Below, piece by piece: positions 44,114 to 52,748 of a DNA stretch of 64,000 nucleotides. Positions within the stretch are counted from its first letter, which is position 1. Every line of letters begins with the position of its first letter. Under the pieces are notes generated by a model, which saw nothing but the letters and a program-made list of their open reading frames with translations, did no database searches and was not told where the DNA came from. This stretch comes from Posidoniimonas polymericola. GTDB taxonomy: Bacteria > Planctomycetota > Planctomycetia > Pirellulales > Lacipirellulaceae. Where the stretch lies: NCBI RefSeq assembly GCF_007859935.1, contig NZ_SJPO01000014.1:1-64000 (forward strand), read 5' to 3'. Made by a program: the position numbers and the translations under genes.

Positions 44114-44160
44114 CGCAAGTTTGGCCCCAGCCCTGGCGGGGTGGTCCGCCCGAACTTGCG
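44114..44160. repeat. Intergenic inverted repeat
   Basis: cgcaagtt at 44114-44121 pairs with aacttgcg at 44153-44160. The sequence between them is G/C-rich and can pair partly. It lies just after the end of the gene at 43737 and could be a terminator without a U tract or a REP-like hairpin. Confidence 0.45.
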
Positions 44161-44215
44161 GACGGATCGTTGCCGGCACGCCGAATTCCCCTTTCCCTCG
44201 GCGACGGTTTGCCCT

Positions 44216-44221
44216 GATAAT
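44216..44221 (+). promoter_or_regulatory. Possible -10 element for the MFS gene
   Basis: GATAAT at 44216-44221 lies 7 bases before ATG 44229, where transcription from this -10 would begin. No clear -35 or Shine-Dalgarno sequence is seen. This is the same arrangement as before the genes at 3171, 13881 and 24394. Confidence 0.3.
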
Positions 44222-44228
44222 CCGCGGC

Positions 44229-45536
44229 ATGTCCGACGAGCCCACCCACCAGTCAAGAGTCGCCCCCTCCTCGACCCGTGTGGAGGGCGAGCTCCCGCCG
44301 CTGATGCGTGACCGAGCGTTCTGGGGGATGAACTTCACCCAGTTCCTCGGCGCGTTCAACGACAACCTGTTCAAGCAGCGGCTGCTGCTCTTGGCGACGC
44401 CCGGCGCGGCCGAGGCGGGCGAGGACAAGCAGTGGATTGCGCTGGCGGTGATGGCCGCGGCGTTCCTGCTGTTCTCGGGCTTCGCCGGCTGGCTGGCCGA
44501 CCGCACGGTCAAGCGGAAGCTGATCATCGGCTCGAAGGTCGCCGAGATCGCCGTGATGGCGCTCGGCCTGGCCGGCTTCTTCTACTACGACACCTTCGGC
44601 CTGACCGGCCTGATGCTGATCCTGTTCCTGATGAGCGTGCAGAGCGCGTTCTTCGGGCCGCCCAAGTACGGCATCCTCCCCGAGATGCTGCACGACCACG
44701 ACCTGCCGAAGGCCAACGGCCTGTTCCTGATGTTCACGTTCCTGGCGATCATCTTCGGCACGGCGCTGATCGCCCTGTTCGGGACCGACCCCGCGACCGC
44801 CTGGCGGGTCGGCGTGCTGTGCATCGTCGTGGCGGTGATTGGTACGCTCACCTCGACGCTGGTGCGTCCGACCGGCGTGGCCAACCCCGGCGCGCCGCTC
44901 AAGCCGTCCGACCTGTTCGTGCCGCCCGAGATGATCCGCCTGGTGATGCGCGACAAGCAGCTGCTCTTGGCGCTGATCGTCACCAGCAGCTTCTGGATGC
45001 TGGGGGGTATGGTGCAGTCGGGCGTGAACTCGCTCGGCAAGACCCAACTCGGCCTGGGGTCCAGCACCAGCATCCTGACCGCGATGCTGGGAGTCGGCAT
45101 CCCGATTGGATGCGTGGTGGGCGGCAAGCTGTCTCAAGACCGCATCAACCCGCGGGTGGTGGTCACCGGCGCGGTCGGCATCGTGATCACGCTGGTGCTG
45201 CTGAGCCTGCCGGGCGGGCCACAGAACCACCTGCTCGGCTTCTGGGGCAGCGTGCCTGTGCTGATCATACTCGGCTTCTGCACCGGCATGTTCGTGGTGC
45301 CGATCCAGGTCTCGCTGCAGGTGCGGCCGCCGGCCGAGGACAAGGGCCGGATGATCGCCCTGATGAACCAGGTCAACTGGGTCGGCATCCTGCTCGGCGC
45401 GCTGCTGTTTGGGCTGGTGATGGGGCTGCTCGAGGACTACGACCTGCCTCGGAACCTCGTCTTCCTGTCGACCGCGGCGATCATGCTGCCGATCGCGTTG
45501 TTCTACCGCCCCGAAGAGCTGCAGCTCGGCGAGTAG
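44229..45536 (+). CDS. MFS transporter, LplT-like
   Basis: The 435-residue protein has about twelve hydrophobic segments. FTQFLGAFNDNLFKQ near the N-terminus is the hallmark of the LplT group of lysophospholipid flippases; GWLADRTVKRKLIIGSK is the MFS loop 2-3 motif; FGPPKYGILPEML follows. LplT proteins bring lysophospholipids back across the inner membrane for reacylation. In other bacteria the acyltransferase Aas is linked or fused; none is seen here, so substrate is uncertain. Confidence 0.82.
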   Translation: MSDEPTHQSRVAPSSTRVEGELPPLMRDRAFWGMNFTQFLGAFNDNLFKQRLLLLATPGAAEAGEDKQWIALAVMAAAFLLFSGFAGWLADRTVKRKLIIGSKVAEIAVMALGLAGFFYYDTFGLTGLMLILFLMSVQSAFFGPPKYGILPEMLHDHDLPKANGLFLMFTFLAIIFGTALIALFGTDPATAWRVGVLCIVVAVIGTLTSTLVRPTGVANPGAPLKPSDLFVPPEMIRLVMRDKQLLLALIVTSSFWMLGGMVQSGVNSLGKTQLGLGSSTSILTAMLGVGIPIGCVVGGKLSQDRINPRVVVTGAVGIVITLVLLSLPGGPQNHLLGFWGSVPVLIILGFCTGMFVVPIQVSLQVRPPAEDKGRMIALMNQVNWVGILLGALLFGLVMGLLEDYDLPRNLVFLSTAAIMLPIALFYRPEELQLGE

Positions 45537-45540
45537 TTGC

Positions 45541-45572
45541 AAAAAAAAGGCGCCCGCGGTTAGGCGGGCGCC
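45541..45572 (-). terminator. Intrinsic terminator of the PfpI-family gene
   Basis: ggcgcccgc (45549-45557) pairs with gcgggcgcc (45564-45572) across a 6-base loop. A run of eight A lies to its left, which is a U tract when read on the minus strand. It sits 31 bases past the stop of the minus-strand gene at 45604-46179. It also lies 4 bases after the stop of the converging MFS gene. Confidence 0.88.
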
Positions 45573-45603
45573 GTAGTGTGTTGGAATTAGGCGAGGCTCG
45601 CTT

Positions 45604-46179
45604 CTACGCGGTCTGCTCCTCGTGGACGCCCTCGGCGAACTCCTCGACCATCTTGCGGCAGAAGGCCGGCAGGTCGTTCGGGTTGCGGCTGGTGACCAGC
45701 CCGTTGTCGCACACGCACTGCTTGTCGACCCACTCGGCGCCCGCGTTGACCAAGTCAGTCTTGACACTCGGCCACGAGGTTACCTTGCGGCCCTCGACCA
45801 CGTCGGCCTCAACCAGCAGCCACGGGCCGTGGCAGATCGCGGCGACCGGCTTGCCCTGCTTGAAGAAGTCGCGGACGAAATCAACCGCGCACTCATTCAC
45901 CCGCAACGCGTCCGGATTAAAGACGCCGCCCGGCAGGACCAGCGCGTCGTATTCTTCGGCGCTGACCTCGTCGATCGTTTTGTCGACCTCGAAGGTGTCC
46001 CCCTTCTGATCATGGTGAACGCCCTGAATCGGGTCTGACTCCAGCGAAACCAGGTGCACCTCGGCTCCCGCGGCGTTGAGCGCGTCGCACGGCTGCTCCA
46101 GCTCGACCTGCTCGACGCCGTCGGTCGCTAGCACGGCGATCCTCTTGCCAGATAGTTTGTCGCTGATCTTCTTGGTCAC
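45604..46179 (-). CDS. DJ-1/PfpI-family protein
   Basis: The start is GTG 46179 with an AGGAAA just upstream; the product has 191 residues. KRIAVLATDGVEQVEL and DALVLPGGVFNPDALR lead to the nucleophile elbow AAICHGPWLLVEA with the conserved Cys-His. The motif pattern fits the PfpI/YhbO subgroup, annotated as intracellular protease or deglycase. It probably acts in protein or metabolite repair under stress. It is a single gene ending at the hairpin at 45541-45572. Confidence 0.92.
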   Translation of the reverse strand: MTKKISDKLSGKRIAVLATDGVEQVELEQPCDALNAAGAEVHLVSLESDPIQGVHHDQKGDTFEVDKTIDEVSAEEYDALVLPGGVFNPDALRVNECAVDFVRDFFKQGKPVAAICHGPWLLVEADVVEGRKVTSWPSVKTDLVNAGAEWVDKQCVCDNGLVTSRNPNDLPAFCRKMVEEFAEGVHEEQTA

Positions 46180-46406
46180 TTTCCTAACCTCCGAATCGAC
46201 TAGTCCTTCTGGGGGCGCCGCTCACACGAGGGCGATCAAACCACCGCTTCTCACCGTGCGTATTGTAGCAACCCGCATGCCACAAGCACCGCAGGGGCCG
46301 AAACGCCGTTTGTTGACTCTCCCCCGTTGCTTGCCTACCTTGCAGGGGCGGAGCCGCCTCGTCACTCACTCTCCGCCCCCCGGAACAGCCCCCCAGAGAG
46401 AGCCCC

Positions 46407-47966
46407 ATGCCCCACGCCCGAACCGCGTGCGCGCTGATTGCGTCGCTGCCACTTTTCCTCCAGCCCGTGCCCGCCGCGGCCCAGATCGCTGGCACGACAC
46501 GGGTTGCGTCGGTCGGCGGGCCGATCTTCGCCACCCACGCGCCGGGCGATACCGACCGGCTGTTCATCGCGACCCGCAATGGCGCGATCCGCGTGCTCGA
46601 CCTGACCACCGGCGCCCTGCTGCCGACGCCGTTCCTCTCGATCCCGGGAGTTAGCACCAGCGGCGAGGGGGGGCTGCTAGGCCTGGCGTTCCACCCGGAC
46701 TACGCTGCCAACGGCAAGTTCTACGTGAACGTCACGCAGGACGACGACGGCGAGGTATTCCAGGGGGCGTCGGCGCCGTTCTCCAACTACGTCCACGAGT
46801 ACACCGTGTCCGCCGGTGACCCGAACGTTGCGTCCGCGGCTTCGCAGCGGCAGCTGCTCGAGATCCCCCAGCCGCAGAACAACCACAACGGCGGCTGGAT
46901 CGGTTTCAGCCCCAACGACGACTACCTCTATATCGGCGTGGGCGACGGGGGCAGCGGCAACGACACCGGCGCCGGCCACACGCCCAGCATCGGCAACGCC
47001 CAGGACCTGTACCTGGAAGCCTCCCGCGGCGCGCCCGCGAGCCGCAACCTGCTCGGCAAGATGCTCCGCATCGACGTCAACGGCGACGACTACCCCGCCG
47101 AAACCGACCGCAACTACGCGATCCCATCCGACAACCCGTTCGTCGGCGGCGAGATCGTCGACGACGAGATCTGGGCCTACGGCCTCCGCAACCCGTTCCG
47201 CAACAGCTTCGACCGTCAGCTCGGCGACCTCTGGATCGCCGACGTCGGTCAGGGGGTCCGCGAGGAGATCAACTTTCAGCCCGCCGACAGCACCGGCGGG
47301 GAGAACTACGGCTGGCGGCTCCGCGAGGGCGACATCCAGACGCCGAGCTCTGGCATCGGCGGCCCGATTCCCCCCGACTACGTCGGGCCGGTCTACGACT
47401 ACGACCACGGCGGCTCGCAGTTCAGCGGCAACTCCGTCACCGGCGGCTACAGGTACCGAGGCCCCGACCCGTCGCTCCGTGGGCAGTACTTCTTTGCCGA
47501 TTTCGCCCGCGAGCACGTGTGGCGGTTCGACCCGGCCGACCCCGACGCCACCGTTGAGAACATCAACACACTCATCACGGCAGACGTCGGCACGGTCGAC
47601 CAGATCGCCGCCTTCGGCGAAGACGCCGACGGCAACCTGTACATTGTCGACCTCGGCGGTCAGGTATTCAGGATGAACACCGCGATCATGATCACCGGCG
47701 ACTACGACGGCAGCGGCCTCGTCGACGACGCCGACTACGCCGTCTGGGCGGCGCAGCTTGGCGACTCCGGCGCGCTCACCGCCGACGGCAACGCCGACGG
47801 CGTGGTCGACGCCGCAGACTACACCGTCTGGCGGGACAACTACGGGCGCTCGCTCCCTGGCTCGACCGCCGCCACCCCGGCGCCCGAGCCTGCGGGTTCC
47901 GCCCTGTGGGCCGCCGCGGCGCTCGCCTGGGGCGTATTCAGGCGGCGGAAAACCTTGCCGCGCTGA
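46407..47966 (+). CDS. Exported glucose/sorbosone dehydrogenase-like protein with dockerin repeats and PEP-CTERM-like tail
   Basis: This 519-residue protein has a signal peptide ending near PAAAQIA. The main domain is a six-bladed soluble quinoprotein propeller: GGLLGLAFHPDYAANGKFYV, HNGGWIGFSPNDDYLYIGVGDGG, LLGKMLRIDVNGD, YGLRNPFRNSFD and YRGPDPSLRGQYFFADF. These match the PQQ-dependent sugar dehydrogenase (GSDH) family. After it come two dockerin-like repeats (GDYDGSGLVDDADYAVW, GNADGVVDAADYTVWRDN). The tail APEPAGSALWAAAALAWGVF with RRRK is PEP-CTERM-like. It probably oxidises sugars or binds glycans at the surface. Confidence 0.88.
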   Translation: MPHARTACALIASLPLFLQPVPAAAQIAGTTRVASVGGPIFATHAPGDTDRLFIATRNGAIRVLDLTTGALLPTPFLSIPGVSTSGEGGLLGLAFHPDYAANGKFYVNVTQDDDGEVFQGASAPFSNYVHEYTVSAGDPNVASAASQRQLLEIPQPQNNHNGGWIGFSPNDDYLYIGVGDGGSGNDTGAGHTPSIGNAQDLYLEASRGAPASRNLLGKMLRIDVNGDDYPAETDRNYAIPSDNPFVGGEIVDDEIWAYGLRNPFRNSFDRQLGDLWIADVGQGVREEINFQPADSTGGENYGWRLREGDIQTPSSGIGGPIPPDYVGPVYDYDHGGSQFSGNSVTGGYRYRGPDPSLRGQYFFADFAREHVWRFDPADPDATVENINTLITADVGTVDQIAAFGEDADGNLYIVDLGGQVFRMNTAIMITGDYDGSGLVDDADYAVWAAQLGDSGALTADGNADGVVDAADYTVWRDNYGRSLPGSTAATPAPEPAGSALWAAAALAWGVFRRRKTLPR

Positions 47967-48081
47967 TCATTGGCGCCCAATGCTTCGGCCCGCTGTGCGG
48001 GCATGGGCATCGCAAACGGCTGTGGAATGTGCAACAATGCGGCCCCCGCCTGCTGCCACCTTCCGCCCCGGGAGTCCCGCC

Positions 48082-49839
48082 TTGCCCGCAAAGCCCCTGC
48101 CGGCTGCGTTCACTGAACGCCTGCAAAAAGTTTACGGATCACGCGCCGAACAGACGGCCGCGATGATCTGCGAGTCCATCGCCCCGGTCGCCGCACGGCT
48201 GGCCGAGGACGCCCCGCAGCAGGGCCCGCGGTGGACCCAGAACGACATCGTCCTGATCACCTACGCGGACCAGGTCCGCTCGGACGATGCGAGCCCGCTC
48301 GCGACGCTGCACCGCTGGCTCAAGCGGGAACGGCTAGACGGCTTCATCAACACGGTGCACCTGCTGCCGTTCTGCCCCTACTCGTCCGACGACGGCTTCT
48401 CGGTAATCGACTACCTAGAGGTCGACCCCGACTCGGGAACCTGGGACGACATCGCCGCCCTCGGCGGCGACTTCCAGCTGATGTACGACCTGGTGCTCAA
48501 CCACTGCTCGCAGCACAGCGCGTGGTTCCAGGCGTACCTGCGGGGCGAGGAGCCTTACACGCGGTTCTTTATCGACGCCTCGCCGGCCGAAAACCTCAGC
48601 CAAGTGGTGCGGCCGCGGAGCCTGCCGCTGCTCTCGCCGTACCCGACCGCCGCTGGCGAGAAGCACGTCTGGACCACGTTCAGCGCCGACCAGGTCGACC
48701 TCAACTACGGCGAGCCCGCCGTTCTGGCCGAGATGCTCCGCGTGCTGCTGGAGTACGCCCAGCGTGGCGCCCGCATCGTCCGCCTCGACGCCGTGGCGTT
48801 CCTGTGGAAGCAAATCGGCACGACCTGCCTGCACCTGCCGCAGACGCACGAGATCGTCAAGATCTGCCGCGACCTGCTCGAGGCCCACTCGCCGCGGACG
48901 CTGGTCCTCACCGAGACCAACGTCCCGCACGCCGAGAACGTCAGCTACTTCGGCCAGGTCGACCCGGCCGACGGCCAGGGCGACGAGGCCCACATGGTCT
49001 ACAACTTCAGCCTGCCGCCGCTGCTGCTAGACGCGTTCGTCAACGGCGACGCCACGGCCATCCGCGCGTGGCTCAGCAGCCTGGCGCCGCCGCCTCCCGG
49101 CTGCACGTTCTTCAACTTCACCGCCTCGCACGACGGCGTCGGCGTGCGGCCGCTGGAGGGTCTGGTCTCGCCGCAGCGGTTCGACAAGGTGATCGCCGCG
49201 GTCAAGGCGCGGGGCGGCAAGATCAACACCCGCCGCGCCGCCGACGGGACCGACACGCCCTACGAGCTCAACATCGCCTACGTCGACGCCATGGCGCCCG
49301 ACGCCGACGCCAACGGCCACGTTGACGAGGAGCTGCACCTCCGCCGCTTCCTCACCTCGCAGGCGGTGATGCTCGCCCTGCAGGGGATGCCGGCGGTCTA
49401 CTTCCACAGCCTGGTCGGCACCCGCAACGACTACGCCGGCGTCGAACAGAGCGGCCAGAACCGCCGCATCAACCGGCACAAGTACACGCTCGCCGAGCTC
49501 GACGAGCGGCTCTCGCACCCCGGCTCCCTGCAGCGCCGCATCTACGACGGCCTGTGCGAGCTGCTGGCCCTGCGGATCGCCCAGCCGGCGTTCCACCCCG
49601 AGGCCAAGCAGCGTGTGGTCGACCTGGGGAACGACCGCGTGCTGGCGTTCCTGCGCTCGGCGACCGACGGCTCGCAGCAGATCCTGGCCGTGGTCAACTT
49701 CTCGCCGCACGAGGAGTCGTTCGAGCTGCCGACCGAGCCCGGTCCGCTGTACAACCTGCAGACCGGCGAGCCGAGCGAGCCGGGCGGCGAGTTCACGCTG
49801 CCGCCCGGGGGGTTCTGCTTCCTATCGGCGAGCGAGTAG
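48082..49839 (+). CDS. GH13 subfamily 18 phosphorylase, glucosylglycerate/sucrose phosphorylase type
   Basis: TTG 48082 has GGGAG 7 bases upstream and gives 585 residues; ATG 48037 is an alternative. GH13 motifs are HLLPFCPYSSDDGFSVIDY, LVLNHCSQHS, IVRLDAVAFLWKQIG with the nucleophile Asp, VLTETNVPH with the acid/base Glu, and TASHDGVGVRPL with the third Asp. Features such as SSDDGFSVIDY and HLPQTHEIVK remind me of glucosylglycerate phosphorylases rather than true sucrose phosphorylases. It is cytoplasmic and would release glucose 1-phosphate. A GpgS-like gene lies about 6 kb downstream. Confidence 0.85.
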   Translation: MPAKPLPAAFTERLQKVYGSRAEQTAAMICESIAPVAARLAEDAPQQGPRWTQNDIVLITYADQVRSDDASPLATLHRWLKRERLDGFINTVHLLPFCPYSSDDGFSVIDYLEVDPDSGTWDDIAALGGDFQLMYDLVLNHCSQHSAWFQAYLRGEEPYTRFFIDASPAENLSQVVRPRSLPLLSPYPTAAGEKHVWTTFSADQVDLNYGEPAVLAEMLRVLLEYAQRGARIVRLDAVAFLWKQIGTTCLHLPQTHEIVKICRDLLEAHSPRTLVLTETNVPHAENVSYFGQVDPADGQGDEAHMVYNFSLPPLLLDAFVNGDATAIRAWLSSLAPPPPGCTFFNFTASHDGVGVRPLEGLVSPQRFDKVIAAVKARGGKINTRRAADGTDTPYELNIAYVDAMAPDADANGHVDEELHLRRFLTSQAVMLALQGMPAVYFHSLVGTRNDYAGVEQSGQNRRINRHKYTLAELDERLSHPGSLQRRIYDGLCELLALRIAQPAFHPEAKQRVVDLGNDRVLAFLRSATDGSQQILAVVNFSPHEESFELPTEPGPLYNLQTGEPSEPGGEFTLPPGGFCFLSASE

Positions 49840-49947
49840 ACCCGCGTTGCCTGCCCCGACCGTCCGGCTTCTCTTGTCCCCGCCAGCGGCGGCGCTGTAG
49901 GTTGGCCGCTCTCGAATAATTGCCAGAGCACCGGGGATGACAGCGGC

Positions 49948-50553
49948 ATGATCGACCACGTCACGCGCAAGATCGGCTTCCTCAAGACCACCGCCATCGG
50001 CGGGCTGGTGTTCCTGTTGCCGCTGATCGTGATCGGCTTCTTCGTCGGACAACTGGTGCCGATCGTGCTGGCGGTCGCCAAGTTCTTGAACGAGACCCTC
50101 GGCTTCCAGTCGGCAACCGGCTACCTGATCCTCTTGGCTCTGTCGGTGCTGGTGATCGTGCTGATCTGCTTCGCGGCCGGCATTGTCGCCCGCTGGACGA
50201 TCGGCAAGCGGGTGGGCGGGTTTGTCGAGCGGAACCTGACAATGATCTTCCCGCGGTACTCGATCTACAAGGACCAGCTCGCCGGCGGCCTAGACGCCGC
50301 GTCGCTCCGCGGGCGGATGAAGCCCGCGCTGGTGGACATCCACGGGATCAAGCGGCCGGTGCTCGAGATCGAACGCTCGCTCAGCGGCGTGGTCACCATC
50401 TACCTGCCCGGCGCGCCCGACCCTTGGAGCGGCACGATCGGCTTTGTGGAGCCCGACCAGGTCACGCCGATCGAGACCGACCTGGGCGAGTTTCTGGCGT
50501 CGTTCGAACGGCTTGGTCGCGGCGCGGCCGCAGCGGCAAGGTTGGCGCGGTAG
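49948..50553 (+). CDS. DUF502-family membrane protein
   Basis: The 201-residue protein has two long hydrophobic segments at about 14-41 and 56-80 (GGLVFLLPLIVIGFFVGQL; LILLALSVLVIVLICF). A soluble domain follows with PRYSIYKDQLAGGL, PVLEIERSLSGVVTIYLPGAPDPW and a Thr/Glu-rich end. This order matches the DUF502 family of small bacterial and plant membrane proteins of unknown role. It starts 108 bases after the phosphorylase gene. Confidence 0.8.
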   Translation: MIDHVTRKIGFLKTTAIGGLVFLLPLIVIGFFVGQLVPIVLAVAKFLNETLGFQSATGYLILLALSVLVIVLICFAAGIVARWTIGKRVGGFVERNLTMIFPRYSIYKDQLAGGLDAASLRGRMKPALVDIHGIKRPVLEIERSLSGVVTIYLPGAPDPWSGTIGFVEPDQVTPIETDLGEFLASFERLGRGAAAAARLAR

Positions 50554-50583
50554 CGGCAATAACGTGAGCTTCCTACGCCAAGC

Positions 50584-50613
50584 TTGCAATAAACCGCAAG
50601 GCGGCTGTAGAAT
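50584..50613 (+). promoter_or_regulatory. Sigma70-type promoter upstream of the beta-helix gene
   Basis: TTGCAA (50584-50589) and TAGAAT (50608-50613) are separated by 18 bases. Both are close to consensus and AT-rich in a GC-rich context. The gene start at 50679 lies 65 bases downstream. Confidence 0.5.
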
Positions 50614-50678
50614 ACAAAAACGCCGCACGAGGTCAGGGGCACGACCGCGGCCGCTATTCTCTCGATCGGAACCGCAAG

Positions 50679-52730
50679 ATGCGTAGGCACTCTCGTCGCA
50701 CCGGGCGCTCGCGTCGCCCAGGCACGGCCCGTCGGCGTCCCCTCTCTGGCTTCCAGCACCTCGAAGACCGCCGGCTGATGGCGGTGCTCTCGGTCGACAA
50801 CCTCAACGACAGCGGCGCGGGCAGCCTCCGCGCGGCGATCGACGAATCCAACGCCTCGCCCGGCGCCGATGTCATCTTGGTCGCCGTCGAGGGGACTATC
50901 GAGCTGCAGAGCCGCCTGCCCGTCATCACCGACGGCCTCAACCTCATCGGGCCGGGCGCCGAGCTGCTCACGCTCGACGCCCGCGGCGTGCTCGAACCCC
51001 GCTCCGACCCAGCAGACCGCGCAGACGCCAGCCACTTCCTTGTCGACGATGGCGACGACACGCGGGAGTCGCTGGTCAGCATCTCCGGCATTGGCATGAC
51101 CGGCGGCTCCACATCGGCGGTCGCTAATTTTGAGACGCTATCGCTGACGGGGTGCGATGTCTTTACGATCCACGACGACGTGACCTCGCAAGGCGGCGTG
51201 ATAAACTACGGGTTCGCAGCAATTGCAGGCTGCCGATTCACGTCGCTCTTGGGCGTGGGCGTGCTGAATTACGGAGCAGCGTCCTTATCTGCTTCTTCGT
51301 TTGAACGGTCGCTGTTAGGCGGCCGCGGCTCCAACGCGGGCCCCTCGATTGTGAATTGGGGTTCCGGCTTAGTTGACAATTGCGAGTTCCTCGAAAACTC
51401 GGTGCTTGCTATCGCGAACCGATACGGCCCGGGTCTCCTGATCAACAACTCCCGGTTTGTCGATAACCGCCAGGGAGCGATCAACAACGGAATGGAAGCC
51501 GCTTTAGAAGTCGTCAACTGCTCCTTCGAAGCAAATCGTGGCGGTTCAGGCAACGCGATTTACAACGAAGGTACGGCTAAAGTACGGGCGAGCTCGTTCA
51601 TCGGGAACGTGGGCGGCGACGGTGGCGCCATTCACAACGCCGAGAACCGCGGATACGACGTACCCGGCGTGCTGACAATCTCTGGGTGCCTGTTTGCTGA
51701 CAACCAGGCTTCGAGAGGAGGCGCGCTTTTCGACAACGGGACCACGCTGATCACCAACAGCACCTTCACCAGCAATACGTCTGCGTTCAACGGCGCAGCG
51801 ATCATCACGCATACGACGAGCGATGTGGAGGTTGTCAACTGCACCTTTACTGATAACGGGATCTTGTCGTCATCGACATTTGAGATCGTTGGAGCCATCG
51901 CCCCGTTTGGAGCACTGACGCTAATCAACACCGTCGTCGCTCAGACGGCTGGCACAAAGTCGATCGCCGGCGACGTACCGGTATCGGGGTCCAACAACCT
52001 CGTTGAAGACGGGAGCGACGGACTCCCCGACACGATTGTCGCCGACCCGCTGCTAGGTCCGCTCGCGTTCAATGGCGGGCCAACGCTCACGCACGCTCTG
52101 CTTCCGGGCAGCCCGGCGATCAATGCCGGTAAACTAGCGACGACCGAACCCGGCTACTACGACCAGCGTGGCGCGCCCTACGATCGCAGTGTAGGCTTCA
52201 TTGACATTGGGGCGTACGAGGCGCAGGGCAAAGTGACAGCGGCCCCGGGCGACTACAACCGCGACGGGCGTGTCAACGCCGCTGACTTCACATTCTGGAA
52301 GTCGCGAGCTCAACCTTGGCCGTCTACTGCTCCGCTCAACTCTGCAGACGGCGATGGCGACGGTCAGATCAACCAGACGGACTACCAAGTCTGGCGGAGC
52401 CACTACGGCTTCACCTACGACCTGCCCGCGGCCAACACGATTGTTGACCCGACTGGCGACGGGGACGCGTTCGTGGCGGTTGCTTCGCCCTTCGCCGCGA
52501 CCCAGCAGGCGACGCGTCCGCTTAGCCGCCCGACTGCCCGGGCCATGGCGCCGACGCAGGCGAGCCACCAGGCAAGCCAGCAGTCGCAGCTGCTCAACAC
52601 CGTACGGCCCCGCCAAGCGCCGCAGCGGATCTCGCTAGCCACGCCGCAGGCCCCGTCGGACACGGGCTACGATGATGACTCGAAGGCGGGCGCCGATGAG
52701 GTATTCGCCGCGTGGGGCGAACTGCTTTGA
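50679..52730 (+). CDS. Choice-of-anchor beta-helix protein with LEDRRLMA N-terminus and dockerin repeats
   Basis: The 683-residue protein starts with an Arg-rich N-terminus and then FQHLEDRRLMAVLSV, the LEPR/LEDRR type motif that marks many very large exported planctomycete proteins in place of a normal signal peptide. LNDSGAGSLRAAIDESNA opens a CSLREA-like beta-helix domain with rungs such as GVINYGFAAIAGCRFTS and GGAIHN. GGPTLTHALLPGSPAINAG and GFIDIGAYEAQG are typical of choice-of-anchor Q domains. Two dockerin-like repeats (GDYNRDGRVNAADFTFWKS, DGDGQINQTDYQVWRSHYG) and a Gln/Pro-rich tail end it. The middle part is less GC-rich. It is likely surface-associated; function unknown. Confidence 0.85.
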   Translation: MRRHSRRTGRSRRPGTARRRPLSGFQHLEDRRLMAVLSVDNLNDSGAGSLRAAIDESNASPGADVILVAVEGTIELQSRLPVITDGLNLIGPGAELLTLDARGVLEPRSDPADRADASHFLVDDGDDTRESLVSISGIGMTGGSTSAVANFETLSLTGCDVFTIHDDVTSQGGVINYGFAAIAGCRFTSLLGVGVLNYGAASLSASSFERSLLGGRGSNAGPSIVNWGSGLVDNCEFLENSVLAIANRYGPGLLINNSRFVDNRQGAINNGMEAALEVVNCSFEANRGGSGNAIYNEGTAKVRASSFIGNVGGDGGAIHNAENRGYDVPGVLTISGCLFADNQASRGGALFDNGTTLITNSTFTSNTSAFNGAAIITHTTSDVEVVNCTFTDNGILSSSTFEIVGAIAPFGALTLINTVVAQTAGTKSIAGDVPVSGSNNLVEDGSDGLPDTIVADPLLGPLAFNGGPTLTHALLPGSPAINAGKLATTEPGYYDQRGAPYDRSVGFIDIGAYEAQGKVTAAPGDYNRDGRVNAADFTFWKSRAQPWPSTAPLNSADGDGDGQINQTDYQVWRSHYGFTYDLPAANTIVDPTGDGDAFVAVASPFAATQQATRPLSRPTARAMAPTQASHQASQQSQLLNTVRPRQAPQRISLATPQAPSDTGYDDDSKAGADEVFAAWGELL

Positions 52731-52748
52731 AAACATGAACGGCCTTGC

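Noticed and set aside
48082..49839. Plain alpha-amylase or trehalose synthase
   Set aside because: Subfamily 18 features (start of domain at the LITYADQVR segment, SSDDGFSVIDY, HLPQTHE) and the absence of a signal peptide favour a phosphorylase.
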